Positions 1-12,910 are shown, counted from the stretch's first letter. The stretch: 64,000 nucleotides of DNA from Symbiodinium kawagutii (GCA_009767595.1 VSDK01016660.1:23292-87291); one strand, 5' to 3'. Notes: generated by a model not told the origin, from the sequence alone. A program made the numbers and translations.

Positions 1-282
1 CCCGCTGCCATTAGCGGACTGGCCAGAGATGACGATCCCTACAAAATGGGAACCACCCAGGACGCGCATTGTCATGATGAAACCATTTGTGAGTCAAGTG
101 TTGATTTAGCGCCTCCAGCCCCAATGGGAACATGGAAACCCAAACTCTTGGAATGTTGGACAACTAAGAAAAGAACTACCAACTGAAAAGATGGGCCCAA
201 CTAAGAAAAACTCAGAAATCCAATCTAAGGAATCCAAGGCAAAGATAGAAACTGGTTTCATTTCTTGTTTTGCCGCACCGAG

Positions 283-328
283 GCCCCCAGAGTACTTCAT
301 CTCTCACGTTTGGCAACCAGGAGACCAG
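283..328 (+). CDS. candidate internal exon
   Basis: The block follows a pyrimidine-containing AG acceptor (ending at 282) and ends at a CAG|GTGGGC donor. Its frame reads like protein and contains PPEYFISHVW. A SHxW motif of this kind occurs in some algal proteins, but the match is too short to name a family. A following open stretch at 340-451 in the same frame may be more of the same gene. Confidence 0.35.
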
Positions 329-440
329 GTGGGCACAGGGAGCAACTCCCGGCTGCAGATCCATGAACGGGATACCGCAAAGGGATATGGCCGCGTGTAT
401 GCTTGGGCCATGTCCCTTGTCATCCATCAATTGAGCGTCA

Positions 441-1290
441 ACCATCAATAAATCCTGCATTGTTCACCCATATTACCCATATTTATCCATAGATCATCCA
501 AACCCAGTATATCTCCAAGTCAGCAACGAATCGTTCATAGGTCATATGCAAATTTAGTACAAAACACAAAACAATATGTCCTGCAGAATTGGTCGGTATG
601 TACACAACCAGTCATGCATGAGGCAAGATCATCTATGACTCTCCACATGTCATCCACAATTGCATGATTACTCTGTGAGAAATCATAGGCGGTCCATGAA
701 TCCTCCAACAAACCATCCATAATTTCAGCATAAAACATCCATGACGACCACCCTAACCCGCTAAAGCATCCCAGGCGTGAAGCCACGAAAACAGCGTAGG
801 TCCTGCAGCGATAGATCCAGCACCAACAATTCAGAATTGCGGATGGATCCTAGCCATCATCCAACACTCCTGCATGTTCGTATTTTCCTGCAGGAACGAC
901 CTGTAAATAATCCATTTATTTTTCACAATTCATCCATTAAGCCTGCAAAAACCATCCACAAATCCTGTGTAGATTTTCCATATGTAGATCGTCGAAAGAT
1001 CAGCGACCATTCCTGGATCATTCATCCATTTTCACCTGTATATTCTGCACAAGCCATCCAGAAATTTCCTGTAGTTGTTCCACACACTTACCGCAAATCC
1101 CAATAGATCCTTAACAAACGTTGTATACGTCATCCATAAATCCTGCATACTCAAAATCCTGCATGAAATCATGACCTAATCCTTGACCAGGCGTTGATCA
1201 TCCATAAACATCTATAAGTCCTCATTAGGTCGTGCGCTGATCCTGCCCACTTGCGATAGATCCTTCACTTTTTGTTGCCATGCCACTCAT
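441..1290. repeat. degenerate repeats around ATCCATAAATCCTGCA
   Basis: Variants of 'catccataaatcctgcat' recur every few tens of bases with many substitutions. No regular period survives, so this looks like a decayed minisatellite. No convincing gene was seen. Confidence 0.5.
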
Positions 1291-2978
1291 CCTGTGCACT
1301 AGTCCCCTGAATTTCTGGCTTCCCCCCACTTGGGCCTGACTCTCTCTTCTTGCCCTCAAATGTATTTTCTGAGTTGCGAGACACATACACACACAACGAA
1401 ACAATGTGATTTAGTGGGAACCTGGTCTTTTGTCATTATCTTCCTGTTTTCTGATTGATATCCTTTTGTCAGTATTTTTGTCATTATCAATATCAATCAA
1501 GGTCAAACAAAGAAACTTGTCCTTGATCTTTCCACAAGCTGTTTGGTTGCACGAAGCAAGGCGCTTCGACAAACCACCCTTTTCCCATCAGATCTTGACA
1601 ACTTTGAGTGATTTTGATAGATAAGCATGTCATGGCATGTCCATATCCTCAGCATCGTGGCCAGGTCAGTCCGTACGACTATGCAGAAGAGAAGGTGCTG
1701 ACACTGGGAACGGCCGGCTGAGGCGTTTTTGCTGCTGTGTTTCACACGATTCACACCGGCCTCAACAAGTTGCAGACGGTGTATCATGGCGAGTGTTGTT
1801 GCATTTATTTTTCGTTTGATTTGCAGAACTGATAGGGTAAACTTCAAATTGTTTACCAGCATTTTTCTGCGGGGCCTTCAGATTCCAGCGGAATCTTCAC
1901 GTTTCGGAGCACACCAGCACCATTCTTGAAACTCAGCGAACAGGCCATCGATGAACATGATTCAGTTTCCTTCATCTGCATTGTAAAAAGACCCGCGTTG
2001 AGACATACAGGTAGACCGACTGGAACGGCAGGTGGTGGGAATGACAGCATTTCATGGCAGAATTAGTCTGATTTTTTCCTTGTGATTCTGAAGGAGGGAC
2101 CTAACCAAAGTCAAAGGTATTTATGGCTGCTCAAATAAAGGTAAATGTCAACATTTATATTACACACACAGAGTTATTCTTTTGACATATACACACACAC
2201 ATATATATATATATATACATACATAAAATTTCATATAATATTAGTACACACATCCATAAAAAAAAGACAAACCACGCCTGCCTTATTTCTTAATTATGTC
2301 AGGTGGTCCTCCAAGAGTCATTTCATTTTGAGGCTCGCTCGTATCTCCTGATATATTTTGATGTCTTTGCAATACTTGTGGTCGCATGTGGTTTTGTGTA
2401 ATTTCTATTTTTAATACTTCTTGAGGTCTACATCTTTGTGACTAACACGTATCATATAGCAGTATATGTATGTATACTTGTAGCATCTTGTAGCTGTGAG
2501 CATATTCATTTCAATGCAAGACTCGTATCCATCATTCTTTTTAAGTTCTGGCTTTCGGAAATGCCGGAACAGCTGGTCTCCAAAGCTGCTGTGTTTGTCA
2601 ACCTGGTTGTAATTTGGTCAACGGGTGCAGATGAAAACAACTCCTGAGGTCAGTGGGATAAATCTGCAAAAAAAATGATTTGTTCCAGTGGCTTTTTGGG
2701 AAAAAAAAACCGGAGATGAACGGATGAACCTTCCAAGTCTCAACATGGAAACGCCCGATGAAAAACATTATTTGCCAATGTGGCAGAGGTCTCTCGAAAA
2801 GTTGTCACATGATTGGCATGGAAACTGTAACCATTGGTAGCTGTCCACCTGTGAAATCATCTGTTTCAAGATTTATTTAGCAAGAAAAGGTGATCGATGT
2901 GATCGCAACCAGTTGTGAGAAATGATGACCATCCACGGGTGCAATTGGGAACAAACCGGGGCCGCAACCGCACTCCAG
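1291..2978. other. non-coding stretch with AC/AT microsatellite
   Basis: No exon with both splice signals was found here. An AC run followed by an AT run lies at about 2185-2220. Short open frames overlap on both strands and read as chance. Confidence 0.5.
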
Positions 2979-3074
2979 GTGTCCTTGCTCAAGCAATGGG
3001 CCATCAAGAGCAAGGCATTGGTACCTGAAGACAGGCAGGGCATGGTGGGGCATGGCGGTGGGGCGATGACTTGG
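2979..3074 (+). CDS. candidate internal exon, 32 codons
   Basis: The block lies between a CCAG acceptor and a TGG|GTGAGC donor and is 96 bp long with phase 0 at both ends. It reads as ordinary globular protein, for example LLKQWAIKSKALVPEDRQG, unlike the T-rich flanks. The product is unknown. Confidence 0.5.
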
Positions 3075-6055
3075 GTGAGCTGCGCTTTGACAGCACCAAG
3101 CTATGTCCGGACATCTCATTTTTTTAGAGAGCCTATTTGTTCTCAAAGAAGTTGATGACTTGCCTGTACGTTAGAACTTGAGTTTGCCCCTGCTTTCATA
3201 AATCTTCGTGGGCCTCAGGACAATTTATTTTGAATTACTTTTTGTACGTTTTAAGTCTACCATCCGGTGCAGACCGTGCTTTTTTGGTTTGTTGAAGTTT
3301 TGTGTTTCCTACTTGTTGCTGTTGTCGTGGCCTGGGACAGACTTGGGTTTTGGTCTCTATCCCAGTCGTCTCCGATCTTTGCTGCCTCAGAATTCTAAAA
3401 GGTCTCACAGCGTCTCATGTTTGTCTCCCAGTTTTTATGTTGTTTCTAACTGTTCTCCACATGCATGAATTTAGCTCGTCGTGCTTGTCTCCCATTTGAC
3501 CTGTCTTAAAGATTCCCTGCTTCGTTCTGCAGCTGTTCTCCTTTGCAGCTCTGTTTGAAGTCAAACAAATCTTAGGAACAATTTTGGTTTGCTTTCAATG
3601 CTCACGGAGATACATTTCGTGCAAGTAGGCTGTTGCACTTCTTGGTTCAGATTTTTGTGTTTTTTTTTAGCTTGTTTGTTACTATCTTTGGAATTAGGTT
3701 CTGTTGTTTGCGCTACATGTGCATTTTTGTTATTTTCATCGATTATTCTTGAGGATCCATTCAAAGGGTGGCCCAAAGATGCTTAGTCTCCCTATGAATC
3801 ATGATGATAGCAGTAGGTTAGCTAGAGGTGAACCGCTGTACCATAGTTTCCCGATATTTCCCTACTTAACCATAGGTTTAGCAATTTGTTTTCTTTTTGG
3901 TGAACCACAGTACCACCATGGTTGACTCTGTGATGTTCCGCAGTCGTTTCGAACTCAGCAGGTCGTTTCGAACACCATGGTTTCTCAAAGAGGAGGAGGA
4001 GGACGGGCCGAGGGCCGGGGGCAGGGTGGCCCGGTTGTTGGGAGATCAATTCAGAAGATATTTTCACTGCACCCTTGAAGTCAATTTTTCTGCCCCAGAT
4101 CTTGGATCAATTTCACTTACCTGTATGCTGAAACTTGCACTCACGCGCAGGTACAGCGAAATTGCTCCAAAGTCAGAATTAAGATGCGGGGGTTCCCACA
4201 TTAGGGAACCCCCAGAAATGGCAAGTTTACCACTACAAACAATTGATATTGGATGATTTGCAGGGGTACCCCATGCATCCCCATTTTGGGAAACTCCCAC
4301 GTACTTTATCATTTCCATGTCACATTCACTTGTGCTTTTATGAAATGAACCCGCTATTCCAGTTTTTGCCCTTTTCGTTGGCTGTTGTACTTGGGTCAGC
4401 ACATCTCCCCCCAGCGGTTTCAGTGCAGGGCGGAGGTTGGTTCCCATGATGCTTGGGACCTAGTTTTTGCACCAAATCCTCAAGCTGGTAATAAAATATC
4501 CACTCAGCATGTTTTTTTGAATGGGCACCCCGGTAGTGCGCATGTTGGTGTCTTTTTCTACATACGTCCTGTGTGGTCAATTTACACGCTGTGTTTTTGT
4601 GTTTGCGCTCTCCGTTTCTCTATCCCTAACTTAATGGTTTTCTCAAGGTTTCGGCAACTCTCTTTCTCCAGAGGCCTTTCACAAAACACCATCAGAAGAA
4701 TTCAACATTGCGGACCCCACGTATTCACGGTAATTGTATGTTTCGACATTTTTGTTGTTTTAGGTTTTAGGTCTATTGGGGTACAGTTTTAGTTTTTGGA
4801 GATGGTTGCTCGATTCTTGTTGGTTTGCTGCCGATTCTTGAGACTCTTTTCAAGGGCACTGCACCGCAGCCAAAAATAACACAAAAAGCCAAACTGAATC
4901 AGATTGATTGTTCGTAGTTCTTTTTTGGCCTAAATTGGGATTTGCAACGTGTGCAGTATAATACGTATTTGTGCTCTATACAGTGGTTTTTGGGATGTTT
5001 TTGTTTCTTCTAGATGCATTCAATAGACCAATATACTAAAGATGACACAAGAAATCACAAAAGAAAAATCAAAGCGACAGCATACCTTGACGCAACAGGA
5101 AACCATGTGTCAACTTTCCCTGAAGTGTGGTCAATTCTCTTCAAGATCTCTTCAGACAATTCAATGAGCATAATATTTTTTTTGGAGAAATGTAGTATGA
5201 CCTACTGCAACAAGAGTTCCTTGGTTGCAGTGATTTCCCTCCAAGTAGAACAGGGCACTCATTCAAGATTGTACAGCACCGACAAAACCACATTCTTTTC
5301 TATGTGGGGCTGTGTGTTTGCGCGTCATTTTGCACTTTTTGTGCAGTAAAATGAAATAAGCGTGATATTCGTCAGATCATATGTGACATTTATGAAACAT
5401 GCATTATAGTTGATGCAATTTTATTTGGTGCGATTATTTATATTTCCGGACAGTTTGGTATGACTCACTGTGAGCCAAGTCTTTCTACAACATGGGTAGG
5501 GGATAGACGCCTTTTGTTTTTGAGAGCAATATAGTGACAACCATGATGGTAGTGTGTCGTGTGAAGATTTGTCAGTGCATGTTCTCTGACAAGATCTTTC
5601 GAAGGTATAATGACATGCCACCATAAATGCAAAGTGATCTATTTGGATGCAAAAAGCATGAATTCATAGCTGTTATCAATTCTTTGGACAAATTTGTTCG
5701 TTTTACTGGGAACCGTGTTTTGTCACCACAGCTTTTGCATCCTCACCAAAGGCCGCTCTCTTACGGACCCCAAGTATTGGCCACTGCTTGCAGCCACCAA
5801 CGCACCATGAACAGCGCAAAAACCAAGCAAGCCCGAAACCCGGACAGAAAGCTACACCACCACCGCAGACAGCAAGTCAGTGCAAGCAAAGTGCCAAGGA
5901 ATGGCCAGTGGTGACAAGCTTCAAACAATACAATTGAATTAAACTAATTAAACATTGGTTCAAAAAATCATCTCCAAGCCCGAAGGAGACACTTCTGTGG
6001 GGAGGATTGGTGAGGTATGTTGACGTTTAAAATCATGACCAAGTACAAAAAAACA
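3075..6055. other. T-rich non-coding stretch
   Basis: The + strand is rich in T and TTTG words and carries no clear exon. Open frames are short and biased in composition. A weak B-family-like element lies at 4188-4300. The rest looks like intron or intergenic DNA. Confidence 0.4.
4188..4300. mobile_element. degenerate B-family inverted-repeat element
   Basis: It starts GGGGGTTCCCACATTAGGG and ends in CCCCATTTTGGGAAACTCCC, with the middle word 'attggatgattt' that other B copies carry. The ends are diverged and no clear target duplication is visible. Confidence 0.35.
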
Positions 6056-6512
6056 TGGAGGCAAAGGGAGACAGGGTGAGACAAGGGAAGAAGACAGGAC
6101 AAAACAAGAAGACAGAGGGAGACGAAGGGAGACAAAGGGAGACAAGGGTGAGACAAGGGTGAGACAAGGGAAGAAGAAAGGACAAAACAAGGAGACAGTG
6201 GGAGAAAAAGGAAGACAAGGAAGACAAGGGAGACAAAGGGAGAATAAGGGAGACAAAGGAAGACAAAAAGGAGACAAATCGAGACAAAGGGAGGCAAAGG
6301 AAGACTAAGGGAGACGAAGGGAGACAAAAAGGAGACAAATGGGGACAAAGGGAGACAAAGGGAGACAAAGGGAAACAAAGGGAAACAAAGGGAGACAAAG
6401 GGAGACAAAGGGACAAATGCAGACAAATGCAGACAAAGCAAGACAAAGGGAGATGAAGGAAGACAAAGGGAGACAAAGGGAGACAAAGGGAGACAAAGGG
6501 AGACGAGGATGG
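6056..6512. repeat. purine-strand tandem repeat, unit about AGACAAAGGG
   Basis: About 45 units of a 10-base motif (GGGAGACAAA and variants) lie end to end with nearly all purines on the + strand. Because 10 is not a multiple of 3 and stops are absent on the - strand, long Leu/Pro/Ser/Phe frames arise on the complement. These are repeat artefacts. Purine/pyrimidine mirror tracts of this sort can form triplex DNA. Confidence 0.9.
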
Positions 6513-6743
6513 AACAAGAATCGGGAACCCCATTCTGCTGGTAGCTATTCGTGGAATATCAAGTAATTGTCCGCTGAAAAGAACCGGCTTGTAAATCCTT
6601 GATTTTCGCGGATCAATGTATCCATGCTCATGCAAATGTTATACCGGCTTTTGGGTCAGATCAGTCCATATCTCAAGCAAGTCATACTGACATTTTTCGG
6701 ACGACCAAGGTATTATGACAGTACTCCCATTGGTTGCATTTAG

Positions 6744-6870
6744 ATGCATCGACGAGTCGATGACGAAACAAGCACCGCGCCCAGCTGGAAAGCCAGCTTT
6801 CGAGGACCAGCAAAAGGCCTTGGTGGACCCTGAAAACTCTTGGCGAACAATGCGCTGCTGGATGGACAAG
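6744..6870 (+). CDS. candidate internal exon, 127 bp
   Basis: The acceptor is TTGCATTTAG|A and the donor is GACAAG|GTTGCT. The frame reads as soluble protein (CIDESMTKQAPRPAGK then ENSWRTMRCWMDK). Entry is at phase 1 and exit at phase 0. The open frame runs on into a hydrophobic stretch if the donor is not used. The product is unknown. Confidence 0.5.
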
Positions 6871-6999
6871 GTTGCTGGCTGCGTGCTGCTGGCTGCGCCC
6901 TTTCTGGCTTGCTGGGTTGGTGTCTTGGTCTTGCTAGGTGACCAATTGTGTGTCAGTCAGATTGGTCCGATTTACTTTGGTCTGATGTTTCTTTGATTC

Positions 7000-7371
7000 G
7001 GATGGGTTCAGTTGGCAATGAATTAGTTGGCTCACTGGTTAGTTTTTTTACATTGAGTTCAATCAGTTCAGTTGAGGTGAGTTTAGTTTATTTATTTTAG
7101 TTTAGCCAGTGTAGTGATTCCAATTAGTTTGGATAGTTCAGACACTGAAAAAATGTGAGTTGGTTGGTTAGATGGGTTGCAGCTAGGTCAGTTTGTTCTT
7201 TGGACAGCAATTAGGTTAGTCAGTGGGTCAGTTATTTGGGCACCAGCTGGCTGGTCAGTTGGCGGCAACTCGCCATGTTTCTGGCACTCCACGGCTTGGA
7301 CCAGCACAGCAGTGGATAAGCTGTTGCTGATTGTGATTGGAGAAGTACCGGAAAGTACCGAGAAGTACCTA
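7000..7371. repeat. degenerate TTAGTTCAGTTGG-like repeats
   Basis: Words such as 'gttggttag', 'cagttcagttg' and 'tttagtt' recur irregularly just before the 10-mer array. This appears to be a decayed short-unit repeat. The open frame at 7177-7380 crosses it and is not supported as a gene. Confidence 0.4.
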
Positions 7372-8771
7372 CTCAACTGATCTCAACTGATCTCCACTGA
7401 TCTCAACTGATCTCAACTGATCTCAGCTGATCTCAACTGATCTCAGCTGGTCTCAACTGATCTCAACTGATCTCAACTGATCTCAACTGATCTCAACTGA
7501 TCTCAACTGATCTCAACTGATCTCAACTGATCTCAACTGATCTCAACTGATCTCAACTGATCTCAACTGATCTCAGCTGATCTCAACTGATCTCAGCTGA
7601 TCTCATCTTATCTCAACTTATCTCAACTGATCTCAACTGATCTCAGCTGATCTCAACTGATCTCAACTAATCTCAGCTGATCTCAGCTGATCTCAACTGA
7701 TCTCAACTAATCTCAGCTGATCTCAGCTGATCTCAACTGATCCCAACTGATCTCAGCTGATCTCATCTTATCTCAACTTATATCAACTGATCTCAACTGA
7801 TCTCAGCTGATCTCAACTGATCTCAGCTGGTCTCAACTGATCTTAACTGATCTCAACTGATCTCAACTAATCTCAGCTGATCTCAGCTGATCTCAACTGA
7901 TCTCAACTGATCTCAACTGATCTCAACTGATCTCAACTGGTCTCAACTGCTCTCAACTGATCTCAACCGATCTGATCTGAACTGATCTCAGCTCATCTCA
8001 GCTGATCTCAGCTTATCTCAGCTGATCTCAGCTGATCTCAACTGATCTCAACTGATCTCAACTGATCTCAACTTGTCTCAACTTGTCTCAACTGATCTCA
8101 ACTGATCTCATCTTATCTCAACTTATCTCAACTGATCTCAACTTATCTCAACTGATCTCAACTGGTCTCAACTGATCTCAACTGATCTCAACTTATCTCA
8201 ACTGATCTCAACTGGTCTCAACTGATCTCAACTGATCTCAGCTGATCTCAGCTGATCTCAACTGATCTCAACTGATCTCGCCTCATCTCAATCTATCTCA
8301 GCTTATCTCAACTTATCTCAACTTATCCCAGCTTACCCCAACTTACCTCAGCTTATCTCAGCTGATCTCAACTGATCTCAACTTATCTCCACTTATCCCA
8401 ACTTATCTCAACTTATCTGAGCTTATCTCAACTTATCTCAACTTACCTCAGCTTATCTCCGCTTATCTCAACTTATCTCAACTGATCTCAACTTATCCCA
8501 ACTTATCTCAACTTATCCCAGCTTACCTCAACTTACCTCAGCTGATCTCAGCTGATCTCAACTAATCTCAACTGATCTCAACTGATCTCAACTGATCTCA
8601 ACTGATCTCAACTGATCTCAATTGATCTCAACTGATCTCAGCTGATCTCAGCTGATTTCAACTTACCTCAACTGATCTCAATTTACCTCAACTGATCTCA
8701 ACTGATCCCAATTGATCTCAACTGATCCCAATTGATCTCAACTGATCTCAACTGATCTCAACTGATCTCAA
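7372..8771. repeat. 10-bp satellite array, unit ACTGATCTCA
   Basis: About 140 head-to-tail copies of a 10-base unit. The main variants are AACTGATCTC, AGCTGATCTC and AACTTATCTC. Most units carry GATC. Blocks of particular variants recur in the same order about 160 bp apart (near 7588 and 7750), so larger segments have been duplicated inside the array. The register slips once near 7966-7985. No gene lies in it. Confidence 0.97.
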
Positions 8772-9152
8772 GTTGCCTACTTGTGATTGTTGCCTACTTG
8801 TCGCAACTGCGATTGTGATCGTGATTCTTGCTGAGTTACTAAACTTGCCTACTTGTTGATAGTTGCTAATCTTATCATGACAAGTAACCAGTAGCAACTG
8901 CGGCCATCAGCAGCGATTGACATCCTTTCCTTGACCATGATTGACATTGTTGATGTTCTTCTCACGGACTTGAAAGCCATAAAAAAGGAACACTTGACCT
9001 GTGAATCGACCAGCACGTGATAGATGACTATCCTTGATCATTATCTTTCTTATAGTTGAGATATTCCCACAATCCCAGAGCATGGTGTGCATGAGCCAAG
9101 AGGTTTGAACCGCCGAAATGGTGAGTTTTGATGGCAATTTCTATCGGGACAG
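8772..9152. other. spacer downstream of the satellite
   Basis: Short 'ttgcctacttg' words repeat just after the array. No exon was recognised. Confidence 0.3.
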
Positions 9153-9220
9153 CTGCTCCTGAAGCTGCGCTAGCTGTGCGCAACAGGCTTGTGCTCATCG
9201 AGGCGCTGAAGGGACAGTAG
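9153..9220 (+). CDS. candidate terminal exon
   Basis: The stretch follows GGGACAG and reads AAPEAALAVRNRLVLIEAL to a TAG stop at 9218-9220. The composition is protein-like and GC-richer than its surroundings. There is no 3' confirmation, and the next candidate exon is only 60 bp away, so one of the two may be wrong. Confidence 0.3.
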
Positions 9221-9280
9221 TTTCTCTTGACTTGAACATGTTTCGAAGATCTGAAGATCTGAAGATGCAGAGTTTCGCAG

Positions 9281-9469
9281 GGTTTGACCCTGGGAAGATC
9301 GCCCAAATCCAGGTTTTGGTGCCGATGGGGCGCCACCCCAGGAGGCGGTGCGTGCCACCAAGGCGGGGAGCGGTTGTGGGCGCTGGTGAATCGTGGTGAG
9401 TTGTGCCCCAGAAATGTTGGTCCAGTGGGGATTGGACGCATCGATTTTTCTGAGAAAAGGATTGAAAAG
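9281..9469 (+). CDS. candidate internal exon, 63 codons
   Basis: The block is bounded by GTTTCGCAG and by AAG|GTACGT and is open in one phase-0 frame for 189 bp. The second half reads as ordinary protein (VGPVGIGRIDFSEKRIEK). The first half is Gly/Arg/Trp-rich and could be in another frame. The product is unknown. Confidence 0.45.
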
Positions 9470-11062
9470 GTACGTTAGTTACTTCATTTTTCTTCTTACA
9501 TGTGTGATTTGAACCCCCGTGATAACCGAAGGGCAGTGGTTGGGGGTTGGTTGCGCGAAGCCCATAACGGCTAGAAAGGAGGCAGTTCTCTAAAATCATT
9601 GAGGTTATAATCGTTAATCCTTCATTTTTCACCCCTTCGTAACGTGCAAGCAGGAGGCCATTCATATTTTAAATGCATTTTTTCATTCTACAACTATCCT
9701 CCACCATCATTCAAACCATTGCAAATCTTTCATATTGCTACGATATCAGCGATATCAATGGACTATTTCGAACATGCAAGGATCAATGTTTTTTGTTTCC
9801 GCCCATCAATCATTGAATCCAGGATTGATGGACAACCTCACTATTTGCCGTTGTTTTTGTTGCCAAGTAACCTAAGATTGCCATTGTTTTTTTACCCGCA
9901 TGACCAGTGATAGTTGACTGACCAGTGACCAGTCTTTCGATATTGTGATTATCCTTATGAATGATGTGATGTATAATCCTTATGATTCGATGTTTCCGAA
10001 TTTCATGTTATCGTGATTGCTGGTATGAACCATTTCCGACCCATCAACTATGCACGTAATGGATTAAGAAAGATTCACTTAAGACGAAGATTCACCATGA
10101 GTAACCGAGATTCACCAAGGTAAACCCACGATCCACTGAGATTCACCATGATTTACTATGATCGGCCAGGGTCAACCATCCGATTCACCATGACGGGTCC
10201 ATTAACCATCAGATTCACCAAGATTAACCAGGATTCTATTAGTCATCACCATGACTCACCATGATTCACCGTATTAACCCCGATTATGAACCCTATCATG
10301 AACCATTACTTATTATTAACCCCTATTTTTCACCATGATTCTCCCCTATGATCAACCATCATGATCCCTTAACCGTTGTCAATAACAAGCTTCACCAACC
10401 CTTCGACAACCACCAAGCTCGCGTCACCAGGTGGCTCTGGCCAACTGCGAGCACTTCGTTGCGATCATAGGCGGGGAACCTGGAGGAAAGTCGTTAACCA
10501 GGGAAATCAGCAGCGAAGTGAGGGTAGATGAATGGCAACTGTAGGGTTTATAAACTATATTATTCGTTAACTCAAATTATCATAGTACAAACATGTACAA
10601 ACTATATCATGGAACTAGATGTATTGTAATGAAATCCCAAATTTATTATAATTATCCAATCGATTCGGGATTTCATTGCAGGTATATAGCAATGGTGTTA
10701 TAGAGGCATGAATAACGGGATAAAACAACTATACGTAGGGTATTAGTTGGAAGTATGATATCGCCTTTTTCTAGTTGATACTGTACCATTTCTAAGTAGG
10801 CCAATGGCTGGTTATAAATTTGATTTGTTGTACTAGTCGCATATATTTCCTGCAGTAGGGACATATGTGAGGTGATTTGGTTGTTTGATTTATTGGTTGG
10901 TTTCCTGGGTGACAATTTGTAGCAAGGATTGCCTATGATTGCCTCAGAATCGATGTGGATGAAACCAAACCATTTGCAAAGGCAGAGCTCGGAAGGCTTA
11001 GAAGTATCACAATGAGTTGGAGCCCCAAGTGATTGCTGGTTGTAGGCTGCTAGTTGTACAAG
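9470..11062. other. AT-rich spacer with degenerate GATTCACCATGA repeats
   Basis: Between about 10080 and 10400, 'gattcaccatga' variants recur every 12-20 bases with much decay. The flanks are AT-rich and hold no exon with both splice signals. Confidence 0.45.
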
Positions 11063-11176
11063 GTTGCAATCACCAACACTTGTACGGATGCACTGGAAAC
11101 GTTGGGTCTTGAGGACAGCCGCACCTGCTTAGTGGCTGACGAGAGTCTCCCTCTTGAGCCTCCTATCGAACGATGA
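11063..11176 (+). CDS. candidate terminal exon, 37 codons
   Basis: The block follows TTGTACAAG and runs from VAITNTCTDALETLGLED to a TGA stop at 11174-11176. It is acidic and protein-like, while the frame is closed just upstream. This could be the C-terminus of a host protein. The family is unknown. Confidence 0.45.
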   Translation, partial: VAITNTCTDALETLGLEDSRTCLVADESLPLEPPIER

Positions 11177-12224
11177 TCCCACAACTTAGCCAGAGAAACA
11201 CTTGCAGCAAATGTTCCTGGTGAACCTGCAGCACAAGGCATTGAAGGTACGCATTGATCGATGTCAGCAAAGGTGCGCCAAGAAAAGTACATACTCTACA
11301 TAATACATACCTGCATACATGCATACAGGTATGTATATACATATGCATATGTGTAGATGCACGTATACATGGACAAATGCACCGTGCATCAAACACCTGT
11401 CCACACATCAAAGACCCAACCCCTAGAAACGATCCGGTGACTCACCAGGTCACGCCGGATACTTCCAGCGCCTATGGTGTTGTGTGGAGCTCCTTGGTTG
11501 CAACGTCGGCGGTGCACCCGCATGCAGTGACACCGGCAAACTCGGACGGCTGGTGTAGGTCATTGCTGAGGGATATCCCTTTACAGTGGATCAATGTTGC
11601 CCAGCCGCTGTTGAACATTTTCAATCCAAGCATCTATGATTTCCCTCGTTCTTCATGTTTGCTCTCGAAGGGGCCAGCCATTCGATTGCGGGCTTAATTT
11701 TTAAAGGACACCCAATGTTAAGGTATCAGTTTTATTCACTGATTGTCCAACCTTTTTTCCGAATGCGGAGCGAAGCGTTCCCATTCAAAATTTGGAGATT
11801 TGGGGGCCGGAGCTTTGTTTGCAGCGTTTGCGACGCGACAACCATTGAAACACAGTCGCCATAGTACCACTACTAGAAATACCAGCACCACAAACCCAAA
11901 CACCCTACTTGAAATAAACTCCGCCAAAACAAAACGCCACACCAACACCACTGCAAAGGTGAAAACACCAACGGGAAATGCATTGGAGTTTGTGATTTTT
12001 GTTTGGTTTTTGCGCTAGTTCATCAGTCGATTTGCATTTGGGATCATTTGGGTCTTCCTGTTTTGGCACTCATCCATGTGATTTCTGTGAGCATTTTGCA
12101 TCATTGTGAACGTTTGATTGTGGGTCGAATCAATTATGTGCATATAGCAATACATCAATACATGTCAACATGTTTGTAGAAAATAATACATATTTGTAAA
12201 AAATCGAAAGATCAATTGCTGTGA

Positions 12225-12406
12225 CCTAATTCTTCATGGGATGCGTTACCCTTGGGGATTTCACGGAGGCTTTGGGCACCGTTCGATCGCTTTGATCGCT
12301 GGCCAGGTGGGCCTTTTTCTTGGCCCGAGCAGCTCCGAAGTACCGGGACTTGGAGTTGGGGAACCCAAGGAGCCCCGTCCTTACTCGACGGTGCTTGGAG
12401 GATTGA
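12225..12406 (+). CDS. two candidate exon pieces, gene 3' end
   Basis: The first piece (to 12307) reads DALPLGISRRLWAPFDRF and stops at GGCCAG|GTGGGC. The second (12333-12406) follows a pyrimidine-rich CCCGAGCAG and reads PKYRDLELGNPRSPVLTRR to a TGA stop. Joining them keeps the frame, but the gap is only 25 nt, which is short for an intron. The - strand is also open here and basic, so the strand is not certain. Confidence 0.35.
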
Positions 12407-12754
12407 TTGCCCCTTGGGCAAATATTGAGGCTACACTGAATGATTCGAAAACACCAAGGGATCCCATGAAGAATTGGTGATTTCTTTTTGCAAATAGGTG
12501 GTTGTGGTGAAATGGCAGGGGTGGAACATATCACTAGGACTTAGGATTTCGATCAAGAATGAACGGACCTTATGAACATCATTTTGTTCACAGTAAAATC
12601 GCTGTCACTTGCTGTAGATGATGGCCACAAGCTCAGCAATACATATAGATAAATAAACACCCCTTTTGGAACCTGTCTACACTTTCATTGAGGAAGATGG
12701 CATGCCTTGCGGGTCCGTGGCCTGAGGATCCTATTGCCTGATGCCTTGCACCAG

Positions 12755-12808
12755 TGGCGAGCCTCAGAATGTTCTGTTGATGTGCCTCCGGTTGGGGACC
12801 TTGGACCG
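12755..12808 (+). CDS. candidate exon, 18 codons
   Basis: The block lies between TTGCACCAG and CCG|GTAAAAGG and reads WRASECSVDVPPVGDLGP, phase 0 at both ends. It lies 22 bp before the next candidate. Direct joining would put that one in a poorer frame, so the pair is unlikely to be spliced to each other. Confidence 0.3.
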
Positions 12809-12830
12809 GTAAAAGGTATGTGACCGGCAG

Positions 12831-12910
12831 CCGTGGAACTATCCAAAGAGATCCTGGTTTTGGAAACCGAGAAATGGTCAATGGTGGGCCATTTGCCCCG
12901 GCAAATCACT
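12831..12910 (+). CDS. candidate internal exon, 80 bp
   Basis: The acceptor is TGACCGGCAG and the donor is ATCACT|GTAAGG. The favoured frame reads AVELSKEILVLETEKWSMVG, which is clearly protein-like. The product is unknown. Confidence 0.5.

Noticed and set aside
5960-6635. - strand frames up to 200 codons, Pro/Leu/Ser/Phe-rich
   Set aside because: They are the complement of the purine-rich 10-mer array, which lacks stops by composition.
6060-8771. Possible CRISPR array in the regular short repeats
   Set aside because: Units are contiguous, with no unique spacers; these are simple satellites in a eukaryotic context.
12809-12830. 22-nt intron between two exon candidates
   Set aside because: Far below usual intron size, and joining the blocks puts the second in its poorer frame.
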